DNA of 60,376 nt from contig JAFGKT010000036.1 in NCBI GenBank assembly GCA_016928435.1, positions 1 to 60,376 on the forward strand, in the 5' to 3' direction. The position numbers and the translations under genes are program-made. The first letter of the stretch is position 1. Each line of letters opens with the position of its first letter. Below the pieces are notes generated by a model. The model was not told the DNA's origin, did no database searches, and saw nothing but the letters and a program-made list of their open reading frames with translations. This document shows positions 1 through 8,384 of the stretch, piece after piece. Origin of the DNA: Sedimentisphaerales bacterium (GTDB lineage Bacteria; Planctomycetota; Phycisphaerae; Sedimentisphaerales; SM23-30).

Positions 1-523
1 ATCTATTCAAAATCTTTTCTTACTCCCCTTGAGTATCCAATCCCGCCAACCCGCCGAACCCATTCACCTATCTGACCCGCCCTCGGCCAATTAAGAATCT
101 TTGTAATCTTGTAAATCCTATCTAATATTCCCCGTCGCGCAGAAATGCTACCGACCAAACCGCGCATAATCAGCCACCCCAAAAAATCTTTCCGTTCCTG
201 AAAAAAACCGCCGAATTCTTGACCAAAACCGATCAAAACCGACAAGTTTCTGACGATTTCTGAACGCCCCTTCTCACCCGTCCCACCATCGCGCGCTCCC
301 AACAAACCTTCGCGCATCTCACCGCCCGCCCCTCTGCCCCCACCTACCGTACCCGCGCGCCCGCATCCCACCAAATCTCTCATTTCCGCTACCCCCAAAA
401 CCGCCGCACTTTCACTCCATTGCGTGCGCACTTCCCGCCGCGTAATTCCGCGCATTTCCGCTACCCCCAAACCACCGCACTATCACTTCAGCACGCGCGC
501 ATTTCCGCTACCTTCTTGGCCCT
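1..523. other. Gap with no convincing gene; degenerate tandem repeat and one dispersed repeat copy
   Basis: No gene is supported here. A reading frame on the minus strand covers most of it, but the product is low-complexity and Gly/Arg-rich, and part of it is simply the translation of a dispersed intergenic repeat (copy at 93-134). From 381 to about 510 the phrase CATTTCCGCTACC returns three times (starts at 381, 453 and 500), giving a degenerate tandem repeat just beyond the end of the neighbouring minus-strand gene. Confidence 0.6.
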
Positions 524-1108
524 CTATCGAGACCGATACGTAAACACATCGATCGGTTCTTCCCCGTTCAGATTCATCATTGCCATATTCAGAATCCGAA
601 ATCGTCCATCAACTTCCATGCCAAACGTAAACCGCCATTGGGTCCGTAGCAACCGCACCAAGCCGTATTCGCTTTCCGGATCGATCACCGTACTTATTGT
701 AAGTTCCACCACCCCAGAGGTTTCGGTCACTTCCACTATCTCCAGCCCGTTTATCACATTGTTAGCGATCAAGGGCTTGCTCAAATACCGCCTTATCACC
801 TCCGCCGCCTCCGCATAACCCAAGCCATTATCCAACAGCAACTTATCACTTAACTCCCTCAGCACCCCTTCTGCGTCTTCTTCCTCAGCCGCGTCCACCA
901 CTCGTTCGGTCGCGTGCCGCAATTGTTCTCGGTCGGTCTCCACCAGCCAATCAAGTCCCACCAGCAACACTATCACCGCCAGCCCGGGCAAAAACCATAA
1001 CTTATTGAATTCATAACGCTTTATGCTCCAGCCGATCAACGCCGCCCCCAGCAGAACCAGCCCCAAAGCCAAGCCCAGCCAACCCGAGTCAAACAAGAAT
1101 TCTTTCAT
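524..1108 (-). CDS. Hypothetical small membrane protein with NTF2-like soluble part
   Basis: The 194-residue product is not assigned to a named family. Two hydrophobic segments (roughly residues 8-28 and 37-55) form a hairpin at the N-terminus. A soluble part of about 130 residues follows; its helix-then-strands pattern, ending in a WRFTFGMEVDG stretch, resembles NTF2/SnoaL-like folds, but that is an inference. I chose the ATG at 1108 because GAGG lies nine bases upstream; a longer frame starting at a TTG uses that TTGAGG itself and is less likely. It is divergent from the maf-like gene. Function unknown. Confidence 0.6.
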   Translation of the reverse strand: MKEFLFDSGWLGLALGLVLLGAALIGWSIKRYEFNKLWFLPGLAVIVLLVGLDWLVETDREQLRHATERVVDAAEEEDAEGVLRELSDKLLLDNGLGYAEAAEVIRRYLSKPLIANNVINGLEIVEVTETSGVVELTISTVIDPESEYGLVRLLRTQWRFTFGMEVDGRFRILNMAMMNLNGEEPIDVFTYRSR

Positions 1109-1129
1109 GTCTGAAAACCTCAAATACCA

Positions 1130-1157
1130 TAACGAAAATTCCCTTAACGACCGATAA
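1130..1157 (+). promoter_or_regulatory. Possible sigma-28 (FliA-type) promoter upstream of the maf-like gene
   Basis: TAAC at 1130-1133 and ACCGATAA at 1150-1157 resemble the FliA pattern TAAA-N15-GCCGATAA. The -10 half matches 7 of 8 bases; the -35 half is weak and the spacing is one base long. It lies about 135 bases upstream of the start codon. A sigma-28 promoter here would couple glycosylation to flagellin expression, and a FliA-like sigma gene is in the window. Tentative. Confidence 0.3.
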
Positions 1158-1293
1158 TATCAGTAGTAGTAATGCTGTGAGCCCGGTTTCTGTACCGCAA
1201 GGCCCCTGGCCAAGGCCTCCGGAGCCAACCGCACACATCATTATCTAATACCTAAACCTCTGTAAAAAATACACTAACAAAGAATCTTCCAAA

Positions 1294-3297
1294 ATGGTAG
1301 TCAAAAATTCAGCCCCCCTCGACACCATCATCGACCTGCCGCCAGTCGTCACTCCCCAAACCCCATACGTGGCCAACATGCGGGCTCTATGGCGCTGCGC
1401 CCCCAAGCTCGCCATCGCCATCGATCAAATCGACCCGCTCGACCTAATCGAATGTAAACCAACCCGCAGCAATCACTTAACGTGCCAACTCCCCAACGCT
1501 GCCGGCCAAGACGTTTACCTTCACAGTCGCTACGACCCAATCAAAGAAGCTCAAAAATGGGTCCAAGGCGTCGAAGATTTAGCCCGTCAGCAGGAAGCCC
1601 AAAACCCTAATCGAGTGCCTATGTGCTACTTCGTTGACGGGTTCGGCCTAGGCTACCACATCCAACAACTGTTCCAAAGCCTTGCCGGAGAAGCATTTAT
1701 CGTCGTCAGCGAACCAAACCTCCCCCTGCTGCGCACCGCCCTGCAACACTGCGACTATTCCGAAATGCTTGACTCCGAAAGACTTATCATCATCACCCAA
1801 GCCGACCGAAACGAAATATTCAACAAACTCCAAGACAAGTCCACCGCTATGATGATGGGCATCGTCTTCACCAAAACTCTGGTAAAGGTAAACGAAAACT
1901 TCCATACCCAAATCCACACCCTAGTCGCCGAATACGCTTCGTTCCTTCGCGCCCACACCATCAGCCTGCTGCACAACAGCATAATAACCTGCGACAACAT
2001 CCTCAAAAACCTGCACACCTATGTCAGCACCCCACCCATCAACCAACTAAAAAACCGCTTCGCGCACTTACCCGCCGTCGTAGTCTCCGCGGGGCCTTCG
2101 TTGAAACGCAACATCCAAAAACTCAAAGCGATCCGAGACAACATAGTTGTCATCGCGGTGCAGACAACACTTAAGCCTTTACTGCAATACGGCATCACTC
2201 CTGACTTTGTTACTAGTCTTGATTATCACCCGGTGAGTCGGCGGTTTTTTGAGGGGTTGACTTCCGAACAGCTAAGCGAAGTTCACCTTGTAGCTGAGCC
2301 TAAAGCCAACTGGAGTGTAATTGATTATTACGTCGAACATGGTCCTGTTTCGCTGTTGGGTAATGAGTTTGCAAAGTTAGTATTAGGCAACAACGACGAA
2401 CATGTCAACATACCACCCGGCGCAACGGTGGCGCACTTGGCATTTTATTTGGCTCAGTATATCGGCGCTGACCCTATCATTTTCGTCGGTCAGGATTTGG
2501 GCTTTACTGATAATGTTTATTATAGTCCGGGCACAGCGTTGCACAGCATGTGGCGGCCGGAGCTGAATCGCTTCTGTACCATAGAAATGAAAGAATGGGA
2601 AAGAATCGCACGACATCGTAATTTGCTGCGAAAGGTTAAAGACATTCACGGGCAAGATATCTATACCGACGAGCAAATGTTCACCTACTTACAGCAATTC
2701 GAAAAGGATTTCGCCAACAGCACCGCTCAAGTAATCGACGCCAGTGAAGGGGGTAGTCAAAAGCAATTCTGCACGACTATGCCCTTGCATGAAGTCGCGG
2801 AGAAGTATTGTCAAAATCCAATCGACAAGAAGCTGTTTGCTTATCGCGACAAAATGCAATGGACCGACAGCGCCAAGGTTGACCAAGCCCAGCGGGAATT
2901 GGAAAAGCGAATTGAGGAAATAACGGAATTCAAGAACATAAGCGACGAAACCTTGTCGCTGGTCCAGGAGATGTTGGAATTGCTGGATGATCAGCCGGCG
3001 TTGAATCGCAAGATGGTTCGTTTGGATGAATTGCGTACAAAGGTAAAACATCGGCCGGACGTTTATCGGCTGGTAATGTATGTGTCGCAGGGGGCGGAGA
3101 TATATCGTTTCCGAGCGGATCGCAAATTAAACTTGGAATCTAAAGAAGGCAAAGAACGGCAGCGAAGGCAATTGCAGAGGGATATCAGCTACGTAGGTGA
3201 AATCGCCAATGGATGTGAACGATTGCTAGGCATGCTGAAGGAATGCCAAGAGAAAATTGACAACAAAGTGAAAGCTGACTCAGAGGTAGAGCATTGA
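1294..3297 (+). CDS. Maf/DUF115 motility-associated glycosyltransferase
   Basis: This 667-residue protein resembles the motility accessory factor family (MAF_flag10/DUF115), cytoplasmic enzymes that transfer nonulosonic acids from their CMP forms onto flagellin Ser/Thr before export. The core shows a VVVSAGPSL motif near residue 265, followed by NIVVIAVQTTLKPLLQYGITP and a TSLDYH stretch, typical of the sialyltransferase-like central domain. The C-terminal 150 residues are charged and helical, as in other Maf proteins. It is followed by CMP-sugar genes and its stop overlaps the next start by four bases, which suggests one transcript. Base composition changes sharply at about 2.2 kb, inside the gene: the 5' part is C-rich and the rest G-rich. 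No strong ribosome binding site precedes the ATG. Confidence 0.85.
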   Translation: MVVKNSAPLDTIIDLPPVVTPQTPYVANMRALWRCAPKLAIAIDQIDPLDLIECKPTRSNHLTCQLPNAAGQDVYLHSRYDPIKEAQKWVQGVEDLARQQEAQNPNRVPMCYFVDGFGLGYHIQQLFQSLAGEAFIVVSEPNLPLLRTALQHCDYSEMLDSERLIIITQADRNEIFNKLQDKSTAMMMGIVFTKTLVKVNENFHTQIHTLVAEYASFLRAHTISLLHNSIITCDNILKNLHTYVSTPPINQLKNRFAHLPAVVVSAGPSLKRNIQKLKAIRDNIVVIAVQTTLKPLLQYGITPDFVTSLDYHPVSRRFFEGLTSEQLSEVHLVAEPKANWSVIDYYVEHGPVSLLGNEFAKLVLGNNDEHVNIPPGATVAHLAFYLAQYIGADPIIFVGQDLGFTDNVYYSPGTALHSMWRPELNRFCTIEMKEWERIARHRNLLRKVKDIHGQDIYTDEQMFTYLQQFEKDFANSTAQVIDASEGGSQKQFCTTMPLHEVAEKYCQNPIDKKLFAYRDKMQWTDSAKVDQAQRELEKRIEEITEFKNISDETLSLVQEMLELLDDQPALNRKMVRLDELRTKVKHRPDVYRLVMYVSQGAEIYRFRADRKLNLESKEGKERQRRQLQRDISYVGEIANGCERLLGMLKECQEKIDNKVKADSEVEH

Positions 3298-4982
3298 TTT
3301 GTGAAACGGACAAAAAAAGTGCCGCGGTACTATACGCAGACCAAAATCGCAGCACGTTGGGTACGCAAGGACGTATCGCACAGATACTGGGCGACACCGC
3401 GGTATTAACTCGTACTATAAAACGCTTGGAAGCGGTCGTAGGCCTGAACGACATATTGGTTTTCTGTCCATCGGAACAAGAGCCGCTGATTACAGAATTG
3501 ACGGAAGGAACGCGGGCAACAGTATGCGGTTTGGCGCAAGAGGTGCCGGTCAGCAAAGCGATACGAAAACGCAAATGGTCGTTACGCGGCTGGCGTGGGG
3601 GCTTGGGGGCATCTACACAGTTTGATGAATTACCTTTCACCGCGGAAATGGTCCAGATACTGCAAGAGCGGCAGATTGAAGTGGTGATATCAATCGCACC
3701 GGAAGCGGTGGTAGTTGATCCAAAGCTATTGAGCGAACTTTTAGCCCATCACAAGCGGAATGATGAAACAATGCGTTTCACGTTTTCGCAAACGGCGCCG
3801 GGTTTAGCTGGTTGTGTTTATCGTTTGGATCTAGTGAATAATTTGGTGCAGGTCGGCGAGGCGGTGGGAGCTTTGCTGACATACAAACCGGAGTCGCCGG
3901 AACAAGATCTGGTGAACCACGAATGCACTTTGCGAGTAGCGCAAGAGTTGTGCACCTCGCCTTACCGGTATTTAGCTGACACGGCCCGAGAAATGGAGGC
4001 GATGGAGGCGATAGCTAAGGCGCTGGACCAAATGGAACACGATGATCAGGAGCAAGATGAAACTGATACAGCAACCGAAGGCTCTTGGGGACACGATGCT
4101 TGTCGCGCCATAGAAGTTATGGCCCAGGAAAAAGAGGCAACCGAACGACTACCGCGTGAAATCGACATCGAAATCAACACAGAACGAAGCTTACGCATTG
4201 TGGATTATCCGCATTCTCAGTTGGCAGGCACGCGTGAGGCCATGGACATAGAGTTGTTCAGCAAAATCGTGGACGATTGCAGCGCTTATGATGATATCTG
4301 CCTGACAATTGGAGGATTCGGCGAACCTTTGGCGCATCGGGATTTGATCGGCATGATAGAGCGCGCCAAGTCAGCGGGAATATTCGGGATCAATATTGAA
4401 ACCGACGGCCGACTGCTCGAAGGGGAATTGGCGGAACAATTGCTAGCAGCGGACATTGATGTGATAAGTGTGCATCTGGATGCCGACAGTGCAGCATTGT
4501 ACCAACAACTAAAAGGGGAAAACTGTTTTGAGAGAGTTGTGAACAACATCGAGACATTCACGGCAAAAGCCAAGGCGGAGGGCAAAATAACGATAGTGCC
4601 GCACATGGTGAAAATGCGAGCGACCATGGCAGAGATGGAAAGTTTTTACGATCGGTGGATCACGATATGCGGAGCTGCGGTACTTACGGGTTTTAGTGAT
4701 TACGCAGGTCAGATAGCGGACAAAGCGGTGATGGATATGTCACCGCCGAATCGCTGGGCTTGTGAAAGATTGTCCAAACGGATGACGATTTTGGCGGATG
4801 GGACGGTATGCGTTTGCGATCAGGATTTTGCCTGCAAACACGTAATAGGCAATGTCACGCAGCAGAGCGTAGAGGATATTTGGCGTAGCAAGCAATGGGA
4901 ACAACTGCGTAAAGAGCACGCAAGCGGAGTATATAGCAGTTGTGAATTGTGCGGGAAATGCAGGGATTGGCACAGAGCGTAA
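3294..4982 (+). CDS. SPASM protein with NTP-transferase-like N-terminus and cysteine-less (pseudo) radical SAM domain
   Basis: The start is a TTG overlapping the previous stop (TTGA), implying translational coupling. Residues 1-230 resemble a degenerate nucleotidyltransferase of the CMP-sugar synthetase type. Residues 290-480 read as a radical SAM barrel: the start of strand 1 (EINTERSLRIVDYPHS) and the SAM-contact GGFGEP motif are recognisable. The three iron-sulfur cysteines, however, are Arg298, Ile302 and Tyr305, exactly on the CxxxCxxC spacing. The C-terminal SPASM domain keeps its cysteines (CVCD, a later CKHVIGN stretch, then CELCGKC). From memory, a similar architecture is annotated as spiro-SPASM protein in spirochaetes. 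It should bind an auxiliary cluster but cannot do ordinary radical SAM chemistry. Its place between maf and neuA suggests a role in flagellin glycosylation. Confidence 0.75.
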   Translation: MICETDKKSAAVLYADQNRSTLGTQGRIAQILGDTAVLTRTIKRLEAVVGLNDILVFCPSEQEPLITELTEGTRATVCGLAQEVPVSKAIRKRKWSLRGWRGGLGASTQFDELPFTAEMVQILQERQIEVVISIAPEAVVVDPKLLSELLAHHKRNDETMRFTFSQTAPGLAGCVYRLDLVNNLVQVGEAVGALLTYKPESPEQDLVNHECTLRVAQELCTSPYRYLADTAREMEAMEAIAKALDQMEHDDQEQDETDTATEGSWGHDACRAIEVMAQEKEATERLPREIDIEINTERSLRIVDYPHSQLAGTREAMDIELFSKIVDDCSAYDDICLTIGGFGEPLAHRDLIGMIERAKSAGIFGINIETDGRLLEGELAEQLLAADIDVISVHLDADSAALYQQLKGENCFERVVNNIETFTAKAKAEGKITIVPHMVKMRATMAEMESFYDRWITICGAAVLTGFSDYAGQIADKAVMDMSPPNRWACERLSKRMTILADGTVCVCDQDFACKHVIGNVTQQSVEDIWRSKQWEQLRKEHASGVYSSCELCGKCRDWHRA

Positions 4983-5044
4983 TAAAAACCGCATGGGTTA
5001 AGAACTTATCTTGCAGAGATAGTTGCAAATAGAGGAGTAGTATT

Positions 5045-5761
5045 GTGAAAGCGATGGCGATAATACCGGCACGGGCGGGCAGCGTGGGAGTACCGCAGAA
5101 AAACTTCCGCGAGCTGCTGGGCAAAATGGTAATCAATTATACCATCGAAGCGGCATTGCAAGCGGAGTTGGTGGACCGGATAGTGGTCACAACGGACTAT
5201 TTGGAAATGCGTTCGGTATGCCGGGGCTTTGGAATAGACATGGTGGAACGGCCGGCGGACTTGGCCGATGGCGTATCGCGGATGGATGACACATTGCGCC
5301 ATTGCTGCGAAGCGATCGAAGCGAAAGACGGATATCGGCCTGACGTGGTGGTAATGCTTTACGCCAATGTGCCGGTGCGGGCCGAGGGGATAATCGACAA
5401 AGCGATACACAAACTTTTGGATACAGGATGCGATTCAGTACAGACGGTGGAAACGGTTGGCCGGCATCATCCGTATTGGATGCAGAAGCTGGACGGCGAT
5501 AAAATGAGCAAATTTATCGACAACCAGGTTGATCGTCGGCAAGATTTGCCGGACGTTTACGCGTTGAATGGCGGCTTGGGGGTGGTAAGGTATGACTGCT
5601 TGTTCGCGGCAGCGGGCAACAGCGACCCCCACGCCTTTTGGGGCCAAGATAAACGCGCTATTGTACAACAAGAACACGAAACGGTGGACATAGACGCGTC
5701 CTACGATTTTTTCTTGGCAGAAGCGATTTTGCGTGAAAAACGCGGCGAAGTTTTGAGTTAG
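5045..5761 (+). CDS. neuA: CMP-nonulosonic acid synthetase (acylneuraminate cytidylyltransferase family)
   Basis: The 238-residue product should activate a nine-carbon sugar acid with CTP, giving the CMP-sugar used by the Maf transferase. The N-terminal nucleotide-binding motif is clear (IIPARAGSVGVPQKNF, residues 6-21), followed by helix and strand patterns of the family and a conserved ALNGGLGVV stretch near residue 175. The usual QPTSPLR substrate loop is replaced by YANVPVR, so the exact sugar (sialic, legionaminic or related) cannot be read from sequence. The GTG start at 5045 has GAGGAG about seven bases upstream. It lies between the SPASM gene and the radical SAM/NeuB fusion. The neuA symbol denotes the family only. 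Confidence 0.85.
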   Translation: MKAMAIIPARAGSVGVPQKNFRELLGKMVINYTIEAALQAELVDRIVVTTDYLEMRSVCRGFGIDMVERPADLADGVSRMDDTLRHCCEAIEAKDGYRPDVVVMLYANVPVRAEGIIDKAIHKLLDTGCDSVQTVETVGRHHPYWMQKLDGDKMSKFIDNQVDRRQDLPDVYALNGGLGVVRYDCLFAAAGNSDPHAFWGQDKRAIVQQEHETVDIDASYDFFLAEAILREKRGEVLS

Positions 5762-5841
5762 ACGCGTGTGCAAACAAGTTGCATACTCCACGACTACAGC
5801 AATGATGAAGATAAGAGTTTTTGGGTTTGAAAGGTGTCACT

Positions 5842-8370
5842 ATGGCTGGGCAAGAATGCGATATATTGTTGATTTTTCCGCCGATCCGCACTTGGGACAA
5901 TCCGCGGAATTTCCCGACGGGTTTAGGGATGATCGCAGCGGAGGTTCGTCAAGCGGGTTATAAGGTCAGCGTGGTTGACGCCAACGGTTTACGCTTGACC
6001 GATGAACAGGTACTAGCGGAGATTGAAGACCGACAGCCAAGCGTGATCGGTATCGGCGGTTTGATTACAACGTACAGTTGGGTCAAACGGATAAGCGGCC
6101 TGATCAAGGAGCAATGGCCGGACGTTCCGATCATCTTGGGCGGTTCGGTGGGCACCAGCATCGCTGAGACGGTGCTGACACGCACAGCGGTGGATGTCAT
6201 CACCATGGGTGAAGCGGATGAGACGATATTGGAGTTGCTGCCGGCACTGTTGAACTCCGAGCCGTTGGACAATATCGCGGGTTTGGCTTTTCTGAAGAAC
6301 GGCAACGTGCTTTACACCGCCGAACGTGAACTGCTCCAAGACGTGAGCAGTCTGCCATACCCAGCATGGGATTTGTTCCCCATGGATGTTTACCTGGAAA
6401 ATCCGGTGGTGGGCGTGGGCAAAGACGTTGATATTATCAGCTCGCGGGGTTGCCCGTTTAACTGTCAATATTGCTATAAGATTTTTGGGCGGAAGTTTAG
6501 AGGACGCAGCGCCGAGCATGTGGTGGGCGAAATGGAAGCGCTGAAGGTAAATTACGATGTTGATTTTGTGAGTTTTCAGGACGACTGCTTTGTAATCGAC
6601 AAAGAGCGAGTGTACAAGATATGCGATTTGATCGATAGGAGCAAGATTCTCAAAGGATTGCGCTGGAGTTGTAACGGGCGGGTGACGGTATGTGATTCGC
6701 CTTTGCTGCAGCGGATGCGGGCCAGCGGATGTATATCGGTGGCGTACGGTATCGAGAGCGGTTCACAAACGATTCTGCAAAATATGCAGAAACACGCGAC
6801 GTTGGAACAAGCCGCCGAGGCAATCAGATGTTCACGCGATTCTGGGGTACGGACGCCCCTGGCGTTTATGATCGGGTATCCGGGCGAGACACGCGAAACC
6901 GTGATGGAAACCGTCGATTTCTGCAAACAATTGAATATTCCGTTGACGTCGATGACGTTCACTTGTCCGTATCCGGGGACACCCTTGTATAAGCAACTAA
7001 GGTCCGAGGGAAAACTGCCCGGCGACGAAGAAGAACTTGTTGTGCGAATGGGCGACGCGGTTGACTTAACGGTGAATCTAACGGAGATGAGTGACGAAGA
7101 GTTGATCGCTTTGCGTCAGGAAGCGTTGGACTTGGCCCGGCAGAATTACACACCGCCCACCCCGGAGCAGGCCGCGGCCCACGAACGGGAACTGTACGGC
7201 GAGGAGTTGTACCGCAAGGCACAAGAGCAATTGCGCAATCCGCGTATGCGAGCGCACAGGCAACGGCACGGATTCAACGAAGGTCAACGCGGTGAGAATG
7301 AAGTTGCCAAGGCGGTAATCAGCAGCAAAGCAAAGGCGCCATGGGCCTTGAACCCCGGCAAGCCTTATGTCATTGCCGAGGCCGGAGTGAACCATAACGG
7401 GGATGTTTCTTTGGCGTTGGAGTTGGTGGCCGCAGCTAAAGAAGCGGGGGCGGATTGTGTAAAGTTCCAGGCCTTCAGCGCTGAGGAGTTAGTCACTAAG
7501 GAAGCCGCCAAAGCGGAATATCAACAAAATTGCGGCCAAGCGGGCGAAAGCCAATGCGAAATGCTCAAGCGTTATGAATTCACACGTAACGCGTTCGCTC
7601 AGATCAAACAACGTTGCGATGAATTGGGCATCATGTTTCTGGCGACTCCCTTCTCGACACGTTGGGTGGATGTATTGTGCGAATTGGGCGTCTCGGCAAT
7701 CAAGGTTGGCTCAGGCAATATCGAATCGGGTAATCTGCTGGATGTGATCGGGCAGACGGGTTTGCCGCTGATTGTTTCGACGGGTATGAGTACGCTGGAC
7801 GAAGTTGACCGGACCGTGGCGCGATTGCGCAATGCCGGGAGTAATGAGTTGGCGGTGCTGCATTGTGTAAGTTTGTACCCCACGCGACTGGATCAAGTTA
7901 ACCTAAGAGCGATCGCTACGCTGCAATCGCACACGCAACTGACAACGGGTTTTTCCGATCATACTTGTGAGATTATAACCGGCGCGTTGGCGGTGGCGGC
8001 AGGGGCGCAGATTCTAGAGAAACATTTCACGCTGGACAAAGCCATGGATGGACCCGACCACCAAGCAAGTTTAGAGCCTAATGAGCTGCGAGAATATATC
8101 ACATTGGCTCAGCAGGCGATGACCGCGCGAGGCAGCGGCGACAAGGGGCCTTTGCCGGAAGAACTGCCGGTCAAAAATTTAGTGCGCTTCAGTGTAGTGA
8201 CCGCTAAGTTTATCAAGGCCGGCAGCGTGATAACGCAGGATATGGTGACAACCAAACGCCCGGGAATCGGGATATCAGCGGAGGAATTGGAGTTGGTGAT
8301 CGGTGCCAAAGCTCTGCGCGATATGGAAGCGGATGTGCCGGTAACACACGAATCAATTACGATAAAATAG
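5842..8370 (+). CDS. neuB: B12-binding-type radical SAM enzyme fused to NeuB-type nonulosonic acid synthase
   Basis: One uninterrupted frame encodes two normally separate enzymes. Residues 1-150 match the cobalamin-binding-type N-domain of class B radical SAM proteins (GIGGLITTYSW, ILGGSVGTS). Residues 195-420 form the radical SAM domain with Cys204, Cys208 and Cys211 (RGCPFNCQYCY) and the YGIESGSQ motif. After a charged linker, residues 507-842 are a full NeuB/LegI synthase: VIAEAGVNHNGD at the start, the metal-ligand histidines in LHCVS and FSDHT, and a C-terminal SAF domain (ITQDMVTTKRPG, then GAKALRDMEAD). The synthase half condenses phosphoenolpyruvate with a mannosamine-type sugar. The radical SAM half might methylate, dehydrate or epimerise the sugar, which is inference. 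The ATG at 5842 has AAGG about seven bases upstream; a TTG 21 bases earlier is less likely. Confidence 0.85.
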   Translation: MAGQECDILLIFPPIRTWDNPRNFPTGLGMIAAEVRQAGYKVSVVDANGLRLTDEQVLAEIEDRQPSVIGIGGLITTYSWVKRISGLIKEQWPDVPIILGGSVGTSIAETVLTRTAVDVITMGEADETILELLPALLNSEPLDNIAGLAFLKNGNVLYTAERELLQDVSSLPYPAWDLFPMDVYLENPVVGVGKDVDIISSRGCPFNCQYCYKIFGRKFRGRSAEHVVGEMEALKVNYDVDFVSFQDDCFVIDKERVYKICDLIDRSKILKGLRWSCNGRVTVCDSPLLQRMRASGCISVAYGIESGSQTILQNMQKHATLEQAAEAIRCSRDSGVRTPLAFMIGYPGETRETVMETVDFCKQLNIPLTSMTFTCPYPGTPLYKQLRSEGKLPGDEEELVVRMGDAVDLTVNLTEMSDEELIALRQEALDLARQNYTPPTPEQAAAHERELYGEELYRKAQEQLRNPRMRAHRQRHGFNEGQRGENEVAKAVISSKAKAPWALNPGKPYVIAEAGVNHNGDVSLALELVAAAKEAGADCVKFQAFSAEELVTKEAAKAEYQQNCGQAGESQCEMLKRYEFTRNAFAQIKQRCDELGIMFLATPFSTRWVDVLCELGVSAIKVGSGNIESGNLLDVIGQTGLPLIVSTGMSTLDEVDRTVARLRNAGSNELAVLHCVSLYPTRLDQVNLRAIATLQSHTQLTTGFSDHTCEIITGALAVAAGAQILEKHFTLDKAMDGPDHQASLEPNELREYITLAQQAMTARGSGDKGPLPEELPVKNLVRFSVVTAKFIKAGSVITQDMVTTKRPGIGISAEELELVIGAKALRDMEADVPVTHESITIK

Positions 8371-8384
8371 TAAGGCAGGTACAG

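Noticed and set aside
3-470. 155-codon frame on the minus strand at the window start
   Set aside because: The product is low-complexity and Gly/Arg-rich, part of it is the translation of a dispersed repeat, and no domain or clear binding site is seen.
5821-8370. Reading the fused radical SAM-NeuB gene as two genes joined by a frameshift
   Set aside because: The frame is continuous, with a plausible charged linker, and I see no start with a binding site at the head of the NeuB part. I kept it as one gene.
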